A stretch of DNA of 35,678 nt, from positions 1-35,678 of the forward strand of contig CAVERI010000024.1 of NCBI GenBank assembly GCA_963618055.1. The letters are read 5' to 3'. How positions within the stretch are numbered: position 1 is the first letter of the stretch; each line of letters begins with the position of its first letter. The stretch comes from SFHK01 sp963618055. GTDB lineage: Bacteria; Bacillota; Clostridia; Christensenellales; Aristaeellaceae. Under the pieces are notes generated by a model. The model searched no databases. It saw nothing but the letters and a program-made list of their open reading frames with translations, and was not told the DNA's origin. A program made the translations under genes and the position numbers. Of the stretch, positions 15,563-23,953 are shown in pieces.

Positions 15563-18204
15563 GTATTTCGTTCCTCCATCGCTTTCTTGAACGCCCGCTC
15601 CACGGCGCGTCCGTTTTTCTTCGCGCTGCTGTCGTCCAGCATGCGGCGAATGTCCGCGTTCACGGCCTCTACCTCGCGCCGCAGTTCCGTCGCCGGCACG
15701 CGCAGCGCGCCGTTGCCCAGAATGATCAGCTGCTCCAGCCCGTCGCTGGTCGCCACGCGCACGCGGCTGCGCTTGCTGATTTCGTAGGTCGCCTTTTCGA
15801 TATAGCTGTCCGCCGTTTCCGCCTCTGCCGTATATACCACGTCGATATTGTGGTGCCGCACGACCCGCCCGGGATTGTTCGGCACGCGATACGCGTCGAA
15901 CACCAGAATGACGCGCTGCGACGTGAAGCCCTGATAATTGCTCAAAATGTCCATCAGCAAAAGCCGCGCGCCCTCCAGATCGGTCTGCGCCCGCGCCTTC
16001 AGCTCCGGCCACGCGTTCAAAATGTTGTAGCCGTCTACCAGCAGGTATTCCGGCGCGGGCGGCTGATCGGACGCTGCCACCGCAGGCACCTTCTGCGCTG
16101 GCTGCGCGGCGGGACGCGCTTCAAAATCCCTGCGCCGCACCTGCCCATAGGTACGCTCGAAAATGCGCATCAGCTCCTCGTCCTCCGCGTGAATGTCCAC
16201 GCGCCCGGTGCGCAGCGTCGAATTCGCTTCGTCCTGCGTAGACCTGCCGAACAGCTCCGTCTGTATGTGCATGCGGGCGGGCGCTTCGTTCCACTTCACG
16301 ATCACGCCCGCACCGTGCTGGCAGAACACGGAATCGGCAGGGTTCCACGTGTCCCGCTCCGGGTCGTACCCGATGCGCGCAAGCACCGCTTCGGCGTTCC
16401 GGCAGGGCTCATAGCCGCCGGAGGTCAGACTCACCCGCCCGCGGCCACGCGTGTATGCCGCCACGTCTCGGGCATAGCCGCGCGCCTCGGCAACCGGCGC
16501 GCGCCCCAGAAGCACCACCTCGCCGCCTGCCCGCGCGGGTTCGCCAAACGAGCCGCCCATCTGCGTAAGGTCGCTCATCGCGCGTCCCAGACAGTCGGCG
16601 GGAATTTCCAGCCGAACGTCATACCACGGTTCCAGAAGCTGGCTTTGCGCCTGCATCAGCCCCTGCCGCACGGCGCGATGCGTCGCCTGCCCGAAATCGC
16701 CGCCCTCGGTATGCTTGAGATGCGCGCGCCCCGCCACCAGCGTGATGCGAATATCCGTCACCGGCATGCCCGCGAGCACGCCCACCGGCTGCCGTTCCGT
16801 CAGATGCTTGAGAATCAGCCGCTGCCAGCTGCGCTCCAGCTCATCCTCCGGGCAGCGCGTGCCAACCTCCACGCCGCTCCCGCGCGGGCCCGGCTCCAGC
16901 AGAAGATGCACCTCGGCATAGTGCCGAAGCGGCTCGTAATGCCCTGCGCCCTCCACGGCGTTTAAAATCGTTTCTTTATATAAAATGCCGCCCTCGTCGA
17001 AACGCACGTTCATGCCAAACCGGTCGGCGAGCGCGCGCTTCAGAATTTCCAGCTGCACCTCGCCCATCAGCGACACGTGAATTTCGCGCAGCGCTTCGTT
17101 CCACTGCACGCTCAAAAGCGGATCTTCCTCCTCCAGCACGCGCATGCACGAAAGCAGTCTGTGCGGGTCTACGTCCGGCGCGGGATACACGCGATACACA
17201 AACACCGGCTCCAGCGCGGGCGCGTCCGCATCGGCCTCCGCGCCCAGACCCTCCCCGGCATAGGTCGCGTTCAGCCCTGTAACCGCGCACACGCTGCCTG
17301 CCGCCGCTTCGTCCGCGCTGACGAATTTCGCGCCGGAATACAGGCGAATCTGGCTTACCTTTTCCTGCCACGGCTCCCCGCTCTTTTTCGCGCCCGACAA
17401 AAGCGCGCGCACGCGCAGCGTGCCGCCGGTCACGCGCAGATAGGTCAGCCGCGCGCCCTGCGGGTCGCGGGCAATCTTGAATACCCTTGCGCCGAAGGCC
17501 TCCGGGAAGTTGCGTTCCGGCACATAGTCCACAAGCGCGTCCAACAGCGCGTCCGCTCCGTCTCCGCGAAGCGCCGCGCCAAAAATACACGGAAACAGTC
17601 TGCGTCCGGCCACAAGCCGCGCGAGCCTTTCTGTTCCGACTTTCCCTGTTTCCAGATACTCGTTCAGCGCGTCCTCGTCCGCGACGGCGGCGCGCTCATA
17701 GCCGTCCGGCGCGGAAAGCTCCACGCAGCCGTCCCCGAAGCGCTCTCGAAGCTCGCGCATGCGCGCGTCCCTGTCCACGCCCGGCTGATCCATCTTATTG
17801 ATGAACAGGAATACCGGCAGGCCGTGCTTTTCCAACAGCCTCCATAGGGTCAGCGTGTGCCCCTGCACGCCGTCCGCGCCGCTGATGACCAGCACGGCGC
17901 AATCCAGCACGTCAAGCACGCGCTCTGCCTCCGCCGAGAAATCCACGTGCCCCGGCGTATCCATCAGCGTGATCGCCCGCTTTCTCCACGAAAGCCGCGC
18001 CTGCTTGGAAAAAATGGTAATGCCCCGCTCGCGCTCCTGCTGATCGGTATCCAGAAACGCGTCTCGGTGATCCACACGCCCCTGCCTGCGCAGCTGGCCG
18101 CTTACATATAAAAGCGCCTCGGACAGCGTGGTCTTCCCCGCGTCCACATGCGCTACAAGCCCACAAACCAAGGGGGCCTTCGCCGCATTCTGTTCTTCGG
18201 GCAT
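15559..18204 (-). CDS. TetM/EF-G-like ribosomal GTPase fused to a YacP/Rae1-type NYN endoribonuclease domain
   Basis: An 881-residue protein. The GTPase domain has all main motifs: AHVDAGKTT (18-26), RGIT (60-63), DTPGH (82-86) and NKMD (136-139). Domains II-V of the EF-G/ribosomal-protection type follow to about 690, with the TetM-like segment NPADSVFCQHGAG. An Ala/Pro-rich linker (about 695-718) leads to a NYN domain (about 720-881) with VDGYNI (D724), VFDAY (D770), ETADSYIEK (D799) and ATSDG (D821). Tet(M) itself is about 640 residues, so the extra 160-200 residues are real added sequence. The stand-alone homologue, Bacillus YacP/Rae1, is known to cut mRNA in the ribosomal A site. The start at 18204 has GGGGGA 5 nt upstream; an in-frame ATG at 18258 lacks this and lies upstream of the likely transcription start. 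It is first gene of a two-gene operon with the SNF2 ATPase. Confidence 0.9.
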   Translation of the reverse strand: MPEEQNAAKAPLVCGLVAHVDAGKTTLSEALLYVSGQLRRQGRVDHRDAFLDTDQQERERGITIFSKQARLSWRKRAITLMDTPGHVDFSAEAERVLDVLDCAVLVISGADGVQGHTLTLWRLLEKHGLPVFLFINKMDQPGVDRDARMRELRERFGDGCVELSAPDGYERAAVADEDALNEYLETGKVGTERLARLVAGRRLFPCIFGAALRGDGADALLDALVDYVPERNFPEAFGARVFKIARDPQGARLTYLRVTGGTLRVRALLSGAKKSGEPWQEKVSQIRLYSGAKFVSADEAAAGSVCAVTGLNATYAGEGLGAEADADAPALEPVFVYRVYPAPDVDPHRLLSCMRVLEEEDPLLSVQWNEALREIHVSLMGEVQLEILKRALADRFGMNVRFDEGGILYKETILNAVEGAGHYEPLRHYAEVHLLLEPGPRGSGVEVGTRCPEDELERSWQRLILKHLTERQPVGVLAGMPVTDIRITLVAGRAHLKHTEGGDFGQATHRAVRQGLMQAQSQLLEPWYDVRLEIPADCLGRAMSDLTQMGGSFGEPARAGGEVVLLGRAPVAEARGYARDVAAYTRGRGRVSLTSGGYEPCRNAEAVLARIGYDPERDTWNPADSVFCQHGAGVIVKWNEAPARMHIQTELFGRSTQDEANSTLRTGRVDIHAEDEELMRIFERTYGQVRRRDFEARPAAQPAQKVPAVAASDQPPAPEYLLVDGYNILNAWPELKARAQTDLEGARLLLMDILSNYQGFTSQRVILVFDAYRVPNNPGRVVRHHNIDVVYTAEAETADSYIEKATYEISKRSRVRVATSDGLEQLIILGNGALRVPATELRREVEAVNADIRRMLDDSSAKKNGRAVERAFKKAMEERNT

Positions 18205-18235
18205 AAAAATCCCCCTTTTGTAGAAATGATATCTC

Positions 18236-18265
18236 ATTATACCACAAAAGAGGAACAATCTCCAA
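18236..18265 (-). promoter_or_regulatory. Promoter for the GTPase-NYN / SNF2 operon
   Basis: On the minus strand, a consensus -10 TATAAT (18236-18241) with an extended TGg, and a weak -35 TTGGAG (18260-18265) at an 18-nt spacing. The predicted leader is about 25 nt before the ATG at 18204. Confidence 0.65.
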
Positions 18266-18305
18266 TAGCCTTAATAGCCTTATTTCATCTTTTTCGTTTC
18301 GACCC

Positions 18306-18346
18306 ATGCAATCCTTTTTCGCGTTTCACCCAAAGAACGATTGCAT
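18306..18346. repeat. Inverted repeat after the LTA-synthase gene
   Basis: An 8-bp perfect inverted repeat (18306-18313 with 18339-18346) with a 25-nt loop lies 5 bp past the stop of the minus-strand gene at 18352. There is no U-tract on the minus strand, so it is only a possible terminator or mRNA 3'-end hairpin. Confidence 0.3.
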
Positions 18347-18351
18347 TTCCG

Positions 18352-20514
18352 TCAGTCATCGTACTCCACCGGCTTCAGTCCCTCACAAACGGTCTCCGCC
18401 GTGCGGCTGAGTTCAATTCCCTCGTCGGAAATCTGCGCGACTGCCAGCAGGCTGCCGTCCTCGGGAATAAAATCGGGCACGATGATCAGCGTATCGTCAA
18501 CCGGCACGGTATCGTACTCCTTATCGTTCACGTATACGCGGGACGCGTAGGTCAGTCCCTCGCCGTGCACAAACAGATTGCCAAACCGGTTTTCAAGGCT
18601 GGTTACGCGGATGGACTCCAGCCCCATTGAGAAGCTCTCATCATAGGCATGCTTCACACTCTCATACACATAGCGCTCGCCATACAGCATGTCGTATTCC
18701 AGCATTCTCAACTTGCGCTGGTAGTTTTCGCTGCCCATTTCGCGCTGGTGGAAGCGCACCATCACGCCCGTGTCAATCTTCGCCCGCTCAAGCACATACG
18801 CGCCCAGCTGATAGGCCTCCAGATCGCACCTCTCGCCGTCCAGCTCGTAGTTCGCCCAGATGACGTAGGGCGTCTTGTACATATCCCCCGTCGTCAGGTC
18901 GTCCTCCGTCAGGCTCAGGCCGGGCAGATGGTCGCCAAAGAACACAATAATCGTCTTTTCGCCGTAGTTCTCAAACGCCTCTACCAAATCGCCGACAAAC
19001 TGATCCGTCTCCACAATCTGGGAAAGGTAATACTCGAAAATGCTCTTCTCACGCTCGGACTTCGCGCCCTCCACGGTAATCACCGGCTCCATGTCGTCCG
19101 GCAGCGGGATATACGCCCCGTGCGTCTGCATCGTGACGGTGTACACAAAGTCGCGCCCCTCGGTCTGGCGCACGGCCTTCAGAATCTCGTCCGTCAGAAT
19201 GTTATCCTTGCACCAGCCCTTGGGATTCAGCTCGAAGCCATTCATGTATTCCTTGGAATGGAAGCGATTGAAGCCCATGTTCTTATAGATGGTGTTGCGG
19301 TAGTAGAATGAGCCCGTGTAGTTGTGCACGCCCGTGGCCGTATACTTGAGCGCGCGCAGGTCGGTGGCCAGCGTTTCCAGCGCTTCCTTGCGCAGGATGG
19401 AGTAATACGGAAATTCGCCCGCGCCGAAGAAATCCAGCGAGCAGCCGGTGAGAACCTCAAACTCGGTGTTCGCCGTGCCGCCGGAAACGGTGGGAACGGA
19501 CAGATAGCCGCCGATGCACTTTTCCTGCAGGCTGCGGAAGTTGGGAATCGGATCCTCTGACAGCGTGACCGTCTTCACCGTCATCGGGTCAAAGAACGAT
19601 TCCAGCTGCACGAACAGGATGTTTGGCCGCTCGCTCTCCTCCTGCTCAAACGCGCCGCCGCGCAGAATCTCGCGGATGGACTCCACCGCGTCGCGGGTAT
19701 AGCCCTCCGGCTCCTTGGTGAAATCGCCGGTTCGCACAGCCTCGATAAACTCATCCAGCGGACGGCTTGAGGACTTTTCCTCCTTCTCGTCCACATCGAT
19801 GTCGATATCCAGCGTGCCCGCGATGTCGGCAACCTCCTTCGGCGAGTAGTCCTCCGGCTTTTCAATGCCCACATTGAAGAAGCTGTAGCAGAAGCAGTAG
19901 GGAAAGCCGTACTTCTTATAGGAGCTGTAGAGATCCGGCTTCAGATTGCGGGAAATCATGCCGCCCGACCGCGTGAACAGCACGAGCGTATAAATCAGGA
20001 AGACCATCGCAAACAGGCACGCGCGCAGAACGCCGCGCTGACCCTCCCTGCGGTATTTCGGCGACTTGATCGCCAGCACCACAAGCCCCGCAATTGCGCC
20101 CGCGCCCACGACGAAGATCAGCACGATCTGCCAGATTTTGAAGTACACCGGCATCATCATGATGGCTTCCAAGCCCATCTGCAAATCGACCGCCGTCAGC
20201 GGGTAATTGTTTCGGAAGCCCAGCAGCACACAATCGGCAATGCCGAAAGCCAGCCACAAAACGGTGACCAGCGTCGCGCCGAACACCTTCTTGCGAAGCA
20301 GCGTCGCAATCGCCAGCGTCACGCTTACGATTGAGCAGCCGTACAGGAACAGGATCGGGCTTTTGCACACAAACCGGCACGCGTCCATGAAGCTGCGCCG
20401 CGACAGGATTTCCAGAACAAACGTCAGCAGAAGCGATTCGCCGATCACAAACAGCGTCGGCGGTATCATCGCTTTTTTGCCCACGCCCTGCCGCATGCTA
20501 TCCGTCCGTTTCAT
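18352..20514 (-). CDS. LTA synthase family sulfatase with extra C-terminal Ig-like domain
   Basis: A 720-residue membrane protein. About five N-terminal membrane segments (20-190) lead to an extracellular sulfatase-fold domain. Metal and catalytic residues fit LtaS-type glycerophosphate transferases: E305 in QLESF, the probable catalytic threonine T347 in SGGTANTEF, H465 in MQTHG, and D528-H529 in FFGDHLPG. The family transfers glycerol phosphate from phosphatidylglycerol to build lipoteichoic acid or related polymers outside the cell. A tail from about 630 to 710 (GEGLTYASRVYVND) looks like an IPT/TIG-type Ig fold, an addition absent from classical LtaS. The ATG at 20514 overlaps the stop of the upstream flavoprotein gene (ATGA), and GGAGGAAGG precedes it. 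Whether it makes LTA or another polymer cannot be told. Confidence 0.88.
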   Translation of the reverse strand: MKRTDSMRQGVGKKAMIPPTLFVIGESLLLTFVLEILSRRSFMDACRFVCKSPILFLYGCSIVSVTLAIATLLRKKVFGATLVTVLWLAFGIADCVLLGFRNNYPLTAVDLQMGLEAIMMMPVYFKIWQIVLIFVVGAGAIAGLVVLAIKSPKYRREGQRGVLRACLFAMVFLIYTLVLFTRSGGMISRNLKPDLYSSYKKYGFPYCFCYSFFNVGIEKPEDYSPKEVADIAGTLDIDIDVDEKEEKSSSRPLDEFIEAVRTGDFTKEPEGYTRDAVESIREILRGGAFEQEESERPNILFVQLESFFDPMTVKTVTLSEDPIPNFRSLQEKCIGGYLSVPTVSGGTANTEFEVLTGCSLDFFGAGEFPYYSILRKEALETLATDLRALKYTATGVHNYTGSFYYRNTIYKNMGFNRFHSKEYMNGFELNPKGWCKDNILTDEILKAVRQTEGRDFVYTVTMQTHGAYIPLPDDMEPVITVEGAKSEREKSIFEYYLSQIVETDQFVGDLVEAFENYGEKTIIVFFGDHLPGLSLTEDDLTTGDMYKTPYVIWANYELDGERCDLEAYQLGAYVLERAKIDTGVMVRFHQREMGSENYQRKLRMLEYDMLYGERYVYESVKHAYDESFSMGLESIRVTSLENRFGNLFVHGEGLTYASRVYVNDKEYDTVPVDDTLIIVPDFIPEDGSLLAVAQISDEGIELSRTAETVCEGLKPVEYDD

Positions 20515-21374
20515 TTCCTTCCTCCGTTTTCAGCGGCGGCCACATAGGCGGCCGCGCTTAATCCCGCCGTCGCGCCCTCGCCGATTGCCTTGGCAATCTG
20601 GTACGGCGCGCCGGTCAGGTCTCCGGCAGCGAACACGCCGGGAAGATTGGTGGCAAGCTGGCGGTTCACAACCACGCGCGCGCCCTCGGTTTCAAGCCCC
20701 GGAACGAGCACGCCGGGCAGCATGGCGCTTCTGAGCACAAACGCGCCGTCCGCCGCATAGCTTTCCCCATCCGTCTCAAGAGCAATCCCCCGTTCCGCCT
20801 GCACAAAGCGCAGGGGCTTTACGCCCTCCACCCTCTTCACGCCCTCAGGCACGCGGACGCCCTTCTTCATCACCAGACACGTAACGTCCGAAAGCTCCGA
20901 AAGGTATCGGATTTCCTCCTCCGCGTCCTCGTCATACGCCAGCGCGAGCACGGGCCTGCCCTTATACAGCCGCCCGTCGCAGGTGGCGCAATAGCTCACG
21001 CCGCGCCCCAACAGCTCGACCTCGCCCTCGATGGGCTTGAACGCGGTCACGCCGGTCGCGAGCACCACGCTCTTCGCTTCCCACATTTCCTCGCCGCTCG
21101 TCAGCGCATAGAAATCGCCCATCGGATACACGTGATCCACGTATTTCCGCTCCACGGCAATCTCCATTGCTTCCAAATGCCGATGGAACGCCGCGCCAAG
21201 CGCCGCGCCTCCGATTTCCGGGAAGCCCGGGTAGTTGGCGATTTCCCGCGCGCTTTCCAGCTTTCGGGAAACCTCCGTCGCGCCCAGAAGAATCAGGGAG
21301 CGGTTTCTCTGCCTGACGTTGATGGCCGCGGCGACGCCCGCCGGGCCTGAGCCGATAATTGCGACGTCCAGCAT
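20511..21374 (-). CDS. Thioredoxin-reductase-like flavoprotein lacking the NADPH motif
   Basis: A 287-residue protein, shorter than the usual 305-320. The FAD-binding site is intact: IIGSGPAG (7-13) and the second FAD motif GVFAAGDLTG (246-255). The redox pair CATC is at C129 and C132. The central domain, which should carry GxGxxA and HRRxxxR for NADPH, instead reads VLALAYDEDAEEE and CLVMKKGVRV, so NADPH binding is doubtful. Known relatives without these motifs are the ferredoxin-dependent flavin thioredoxin reductases of clostridia, and similar deviant enzymes, which take electrons from ferredoxin or another donor. AGGAG precedes the ATG at 21374. It lies between a corrinoid protein gene and an LTA-synthase-type gene, with a 4-bp overlap to the latter. 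No thioredoxin gene is adjacent. Confidence 0.85.
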   Translation of the reverse strand: MLDVAIIGSGPAGVAAAINVRQRNRSLILLGATEVSRKLESAREIANYPGFPEIGGAALGAAFHRHLEAMEIAVERKYVDHVYPMGDFYALTSGEEMWEAKSVVLATGVTAFKPIEGEVELLGRGVSYCATCDGRLYKGRPVLALAYDEDAEEEIRYLSELSDVTCLVMKKGVRVPEGVKRVEGVKPLRFVQAERGIALETDGESYAADGAFVLRSAMLPGVLVPGLETEGARVVVNRQLATNLPGVFAAGDLTGAPYQIAKAIGEGATAGLSAAAYVAAAENGGRK

Positions 21375-21388
21375 ATCGAAATCTCCTT

Positions 21389-21438
21389 ATAAAACGGTTT
21401 CGGGCGGACATGCTCTTCCGTTCCGCATTCCGCCCGAA
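21389..21438 (-). terminator. Hairpin between the corrinoid and flavoprotein genes (terminator or attenuator)
   Basis: A 10-bp perfect stem (21399-21408 with 21429-21438) contains an inner 4-bp repeat. On the minus strand it is followed by ACCGTTTTAT. It lies in the 105-bp gap between the two genes and just before the flavoprotein ribosome binding site, so it may partly terminate transcription and lower expression of the two downstream genes. Confidence 0.55.
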
Positions 21439-21479
21439 GAGGTAGCCGCGCTGCGCGCCGTTTTTCCCTCGCCGTTATT

Positions 21480-22109
21480 TTACGCAATCAGACGCTTCGC
21501 AAGCTCCGCCGCGGAGGCCGCGTCGGTGGAATAGCCGTCCGCGCCGATTTCGTCGGCGTACTCCTGCGTAATGGGCGCGCCGCCGATCATGACCTTCACC
21601 TGATCGCGAAGCCCCTCGTCCTTCAGGCGCTCGATAACCTTGGCCATCATGGGCATCGTCGTAGTCAGAAGCGCGGACATGCCAATGATCTTTGCGCCGC
21701 CGCGAACCGCGTCGATGAACATCTCGGGCTTCACATCCACGCCCAGATCCATCACGGTAAAGCCGTTGCCCTCAAGCATCATGCCCACGAGGTTCTTGCC
21801 AATATCGTGCAAATCGCCCTCGACGGTGCCGATCGCCACGGTTCCAAGGGACTGAACGTTTTCCGCCACCAGCAGGGGCTTCAGAATCTCCGTGCCCGCC
21901 TTCATCGCGCGCGCCGCGACGAGAACCTCCGGCACGTACACCTCGCCGTTTTTAAACTGCTCGCCCAGATTCGTCATGCCGACGACCAGACCCTCGTTCA
22001 GAATCGTTTCCGCCTTCACGCCCTCCGCGAGCGCTTCGCGCACCAGCTGGTCTACGACCTTTCTTCTGCCGCTTTCTACCGCGCGGGCAATCTGTTCCAT
22101 ATCAGCCAT
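21480..22109 (-). CDS. Corrinoid (B12-binding) methyltransferase-type protein
   Basis: A 209-residue protein of the MtbC/MttC/MetH-like corrinoid family. A helical cap domain (about 1-85) precedes a cobalamin-binding Rossmann domain (about 88-209) with the DxHxxG signature GDLHDIG (98-104, His101 the expected lower cobalt ligand), SALLTTT, and the IGGAPIT loop. Such proteins carry the methyl group between a substrate methyltransferase and an acceptor methyltransferase. Neither partner is in the window, so its substrate is open. GGAGGGAA precedes the ATG, and the gene has its own promoter at 22152-22180. It heads a minus-strand group with the flavoprotein and the LTA-synthase-type gene. Confidence 0.92.
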   Translation of the reverse strand: MADMEQIARAVESGRRKVVDQLVREALAEGVKAETILNEGLVVGMTNLGEQFKNGEVYVPEVLVAARAMKAGTEILKPLLVAENVQSLGTVAIGTVEGDLHDIGKNLVGMMLEGNGFTVMDLGVDVKPEMFIDAVRGGAKIIGMSALLTTTMPMMAKVIERLKDEGLRDQVKVMIGGAPITQEYADEIGADGYSTDAASAAELAKRLIA

Positions 22110-22151
22110 GCTATTCCCTCCTTAAATGGATGAGCATATATAGACATTTTT

Positions 22152-22180
22152 ATTTTACCACGAAAGCGCCAAGCTTACAA
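22152..22180 (-). promoter_or_regulatory. Promoter for the corrinoid protein gene
   Basis: On the minus strand, -35 TTGTAA (22175-22180), a 17-nt spacer and -10 TAAAAT (22152-22157) with an extended TGg. It is divergent from the aminopeptidase promoter about 40 bp away. Confidence 0.65.
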
Positions 22181-22220
22181 TGCCCAGAAGAAATTTTATT
22201 GGAACTTTTCAGAAAAGCTC

Positions 22221-22249
22221 TGTTCAACCGCGATTCAATGTGATATACT
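22221..22249 (+). promoter_or_regulatory. Promoter for the M24 aminopeptidase / efp genes
   Basis: -10 TATACT (22244-22249) with an extended TGa, and a poor -35 TGTTCA (22221-22226) at 17 nt. It lies 35 bp before the ATG at 22285. Confidence 0.55.
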
Positions 22250-22284
22250 TAATATATTATGTACTGGGAAGCGGAGGTTTTGTT

Positions 22285-23337
22285 ATGAATCGCATAAACG
22301 ATCTTCGTTCAAGAGGCGTCTCGTGCGCGCTGTACGACGATCCCATAAACATTCGCTACCTCACCGGCTATACCGGCGAAGGCAGTCTTCTGATTCTGCC
22401 CGACCGCGCCGTGATCATCACCGATTTCCGCTATGTCGAGCAGGCGCAGCGGCAGAGCCCATTCTGTGACCTTGAGCGCACCGGCGCCGACCGCGGCGCG
22501 AACGCCATTATCGCGGAGGCGCTCGAAAAGGCTGACATCCGCGAGCTGCCCATCGAGGAGAACATCGTCACCGTCAGCCGCCTGCGCGCCATGGAAAAGG
22601 CGCTGCCCGGCGTTCACCTGACCGCGCTGCCGGAGACCGCGCTTGAAATGCGCACCGTGAAGGACGAGGGCGAGCTCGACCGCATCCGCAAGGCGCTGGC
22701 CATCTCCTGTCAGGCATTTGACGACCTGCTGGGTGTAATCCACGCCGGTATGACGGAAAAGCGCGCCTGCGCGGAGCTCAACCATTTCATGAACCTGCGC
22801 GGCAGCGAGGGCAACGCGTTCGATACCATCGTCGCCTCCGGCGTAAACGGCTCTCTGCCCCACGCCGTGCCCTCTGACAAGGTCATCGAAAAGGGCGATC
22901 TTGTCACCTTCGATTTCGGCGCGAAGTTCGGCGGCTACTGCGCCGACATGACGCGCACCATCGCCGTCGGCGAAATTTCGAGCGAGCTTCACGCGATTTA
23001 CGACGCGGTTCTTGAGGCGCAGCTCACGTCCGAAGCGGCCGTCAAGCCCGGCGCCGTGTGCTGTGACGTCGACAAAATCGCCCGCGACCAGCTGGAGGCC
23101 AAGTACCCCGGCGCGTTCGGGCACAGTCTGGGTCACGGCGTAGGTCTGTTCATTCATGAGCAGCCCGGCCTGAGCTTCCGCTCGAAAACAGTTCTTCAAA
23201 AGGGTCATGTGGTCACCGTAGAGCCCGGCGTTTACATTCCCGGCGTCGGCGGCTGCCGCATTGAGGATACGGTCATCGTCACCGAGGACGGTTTCGAAAA
23301 CCCCGTCACGACCCCCAAGCAACTGATTGTTGTTTGA
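22285..23337 (+). CDS. M24-family Xaa-Pro aminopeptidase
   Basis: A 350-residue protein that removes an N-terminal residue preceding proline from peptides; cytoplasmic. An N-terminal creatinase-type domain (1-120) precedes the pita-bread catalytic domain. All five metal ligands are visible: D210 and D221 (TFDFG, CADMTRT), H284 (GHSLGHGVG), E313 (TVEPGVY) and E327 (RIEDTV). I chose the ATG at 22285, which has GGAGG 7 nt upstream and follows the promoter; the frame is open further upstream but that part overlaps the promoter. It is followed 36 bp later by efp, a common pairing in Firmicutes that fits a shared interest in proline-rich proteins. Confidence 0.94.
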   Translation: MNRINDLRSRGVSCALYDDPINIRYLTGYTGEGSLLILPDRAVIITDFRYVEQAQRQSPFCDLERTGADRGANAIIAEALEKADIRELPIEENIVTVSRLRAMEKALPGVHLTALPETALEMRTVKDEGELDRIRKALAISCQAFDDLLGVIHAGMTEKRACAELNHFMNLRGSEGNAFDTIVASGVNGSLPHAVPSDKVIEKGDLVTFDFGAKFGGYCADMTRTIAVGEISSELHAIYDAVLEAQLTSEAAVKPGAVCCDVDKIARDQLEAKYPGAFGHSLGHGVGLFIHEQPGLSFRSKTVLQKGHVVTVEPGVYIPGVGGCRIEDTVIVTEDGFENPVTTPKQLIVV

Positions 23338-23373
23338 CCAACGCCCGATCTTATATTCAGAGGAGGAACCCCC

Positions 23374-23931
23374 ATGGTAACAGCTGGCGATTTCAAAAAA
23401 GGCCTTACGGTGGAATGGGATGGCGGTATCTGGACGATCGTTGACTTCCAGCACGTGAAGCCCGGCAAAGGCGCCGCTTTCGTTCGCACCAAGATTAAAA
23501 ACATCATCACCGGCGCGGTCGTTGAGCGCAGCTTCAACCCCACCGATAAGATGCCCAAGGCCATCATTGAAACGAAGGTCATGCAGTATCTTTATAACGA
23601 CGGCGATCTGTACTACTTTATGGACAACGAGACCTTCGAGCAGCTGGCGCTGCCCAAAGAGCAGGTTGAGGACAGCATCCCCTTCATGAAGGAGAACACC
23701 GAAGCCACGATCCGCTTCTACAAGGGCGCTCCGTTCAGCGTGGAGGCTCCCACCTTCGTGGATCTCGAGGTCATCCACACCGAGCCCGGCTTCAAGGGCG
23801 ACACTGCTTCCAACACCACCAAGCCCGCCACCGTCGAGACCGGCTTCACCCTGCAGGTGCCGCTGTTTATCGAAATCGGCGACAAGCTGCACATCGACAC
23901 CCGTACCGGCGAGTATCTCAACCGCGTGTAA
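23374..23931 (+). CDS. efp: Translation elongation factor P
   Basis: A 185-residue protein, the family's normal length, with KOW-like, OB and C-terminal domains. It binds between the ribosomal P and E sites and rescues stalling at polyproline stretches. The loop HVKPGKGAAF carries Lys32 at the tip, the position that is modified in Bacillus (E. coli uses Lys34). The C-terminal signature region IGDKLHIDTRTGEYL is intact. AGGAGG precedes the ATG. No modification enzyme gene is nearby. The gene is probably co-transcribed with the aminopeptidase and is followed by a strong terminator. Confidence 0.98.
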   Translation: MVTAGDFKKGLTVEWDGGIWTIVDFQHVKPGKGAAFVRTKIKNIITGAVVERSFNPTDKMPKAIIETKVMQYLYNDGDLYYFMDNETFEQLALPKEQVEDSIPFMKENTEATIRFYKGAPFSVEAPTFVDLEVIHTEPGFKGDTASNTTKPATVETGFTLQVPLFIEIGDKLHIDTRTGEYLNRV

Positions 23932-23953
23932 AAGCAGCGCCCGCCCGGTTCAC

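Noticed and set aside
15563..16012. N-terminal 150-codon extension of the SNF2 protein
   Set aside because: It lies entirely within the GTPase-NYN gene in another frame; the ATG at 15562 gives a typical ATGA overlap and a natural N-terminus.
15559..18204. Calling this gene a tetracycline-resistance determinant (tetM/tetO)
   Set aside because: The GTPase part resembles the ribosomal protection family, but the protein is far longer, has a nuclease domain, and sits among housekeeping genes with no mobile element. Resistance is possible but not shown.
22309..23892. A 527-codon open frame on the minus strand
   Set aside because: It is antisense to the M24 aminopeptidase and efp, both certain genes; its product shows no recognisable domain.
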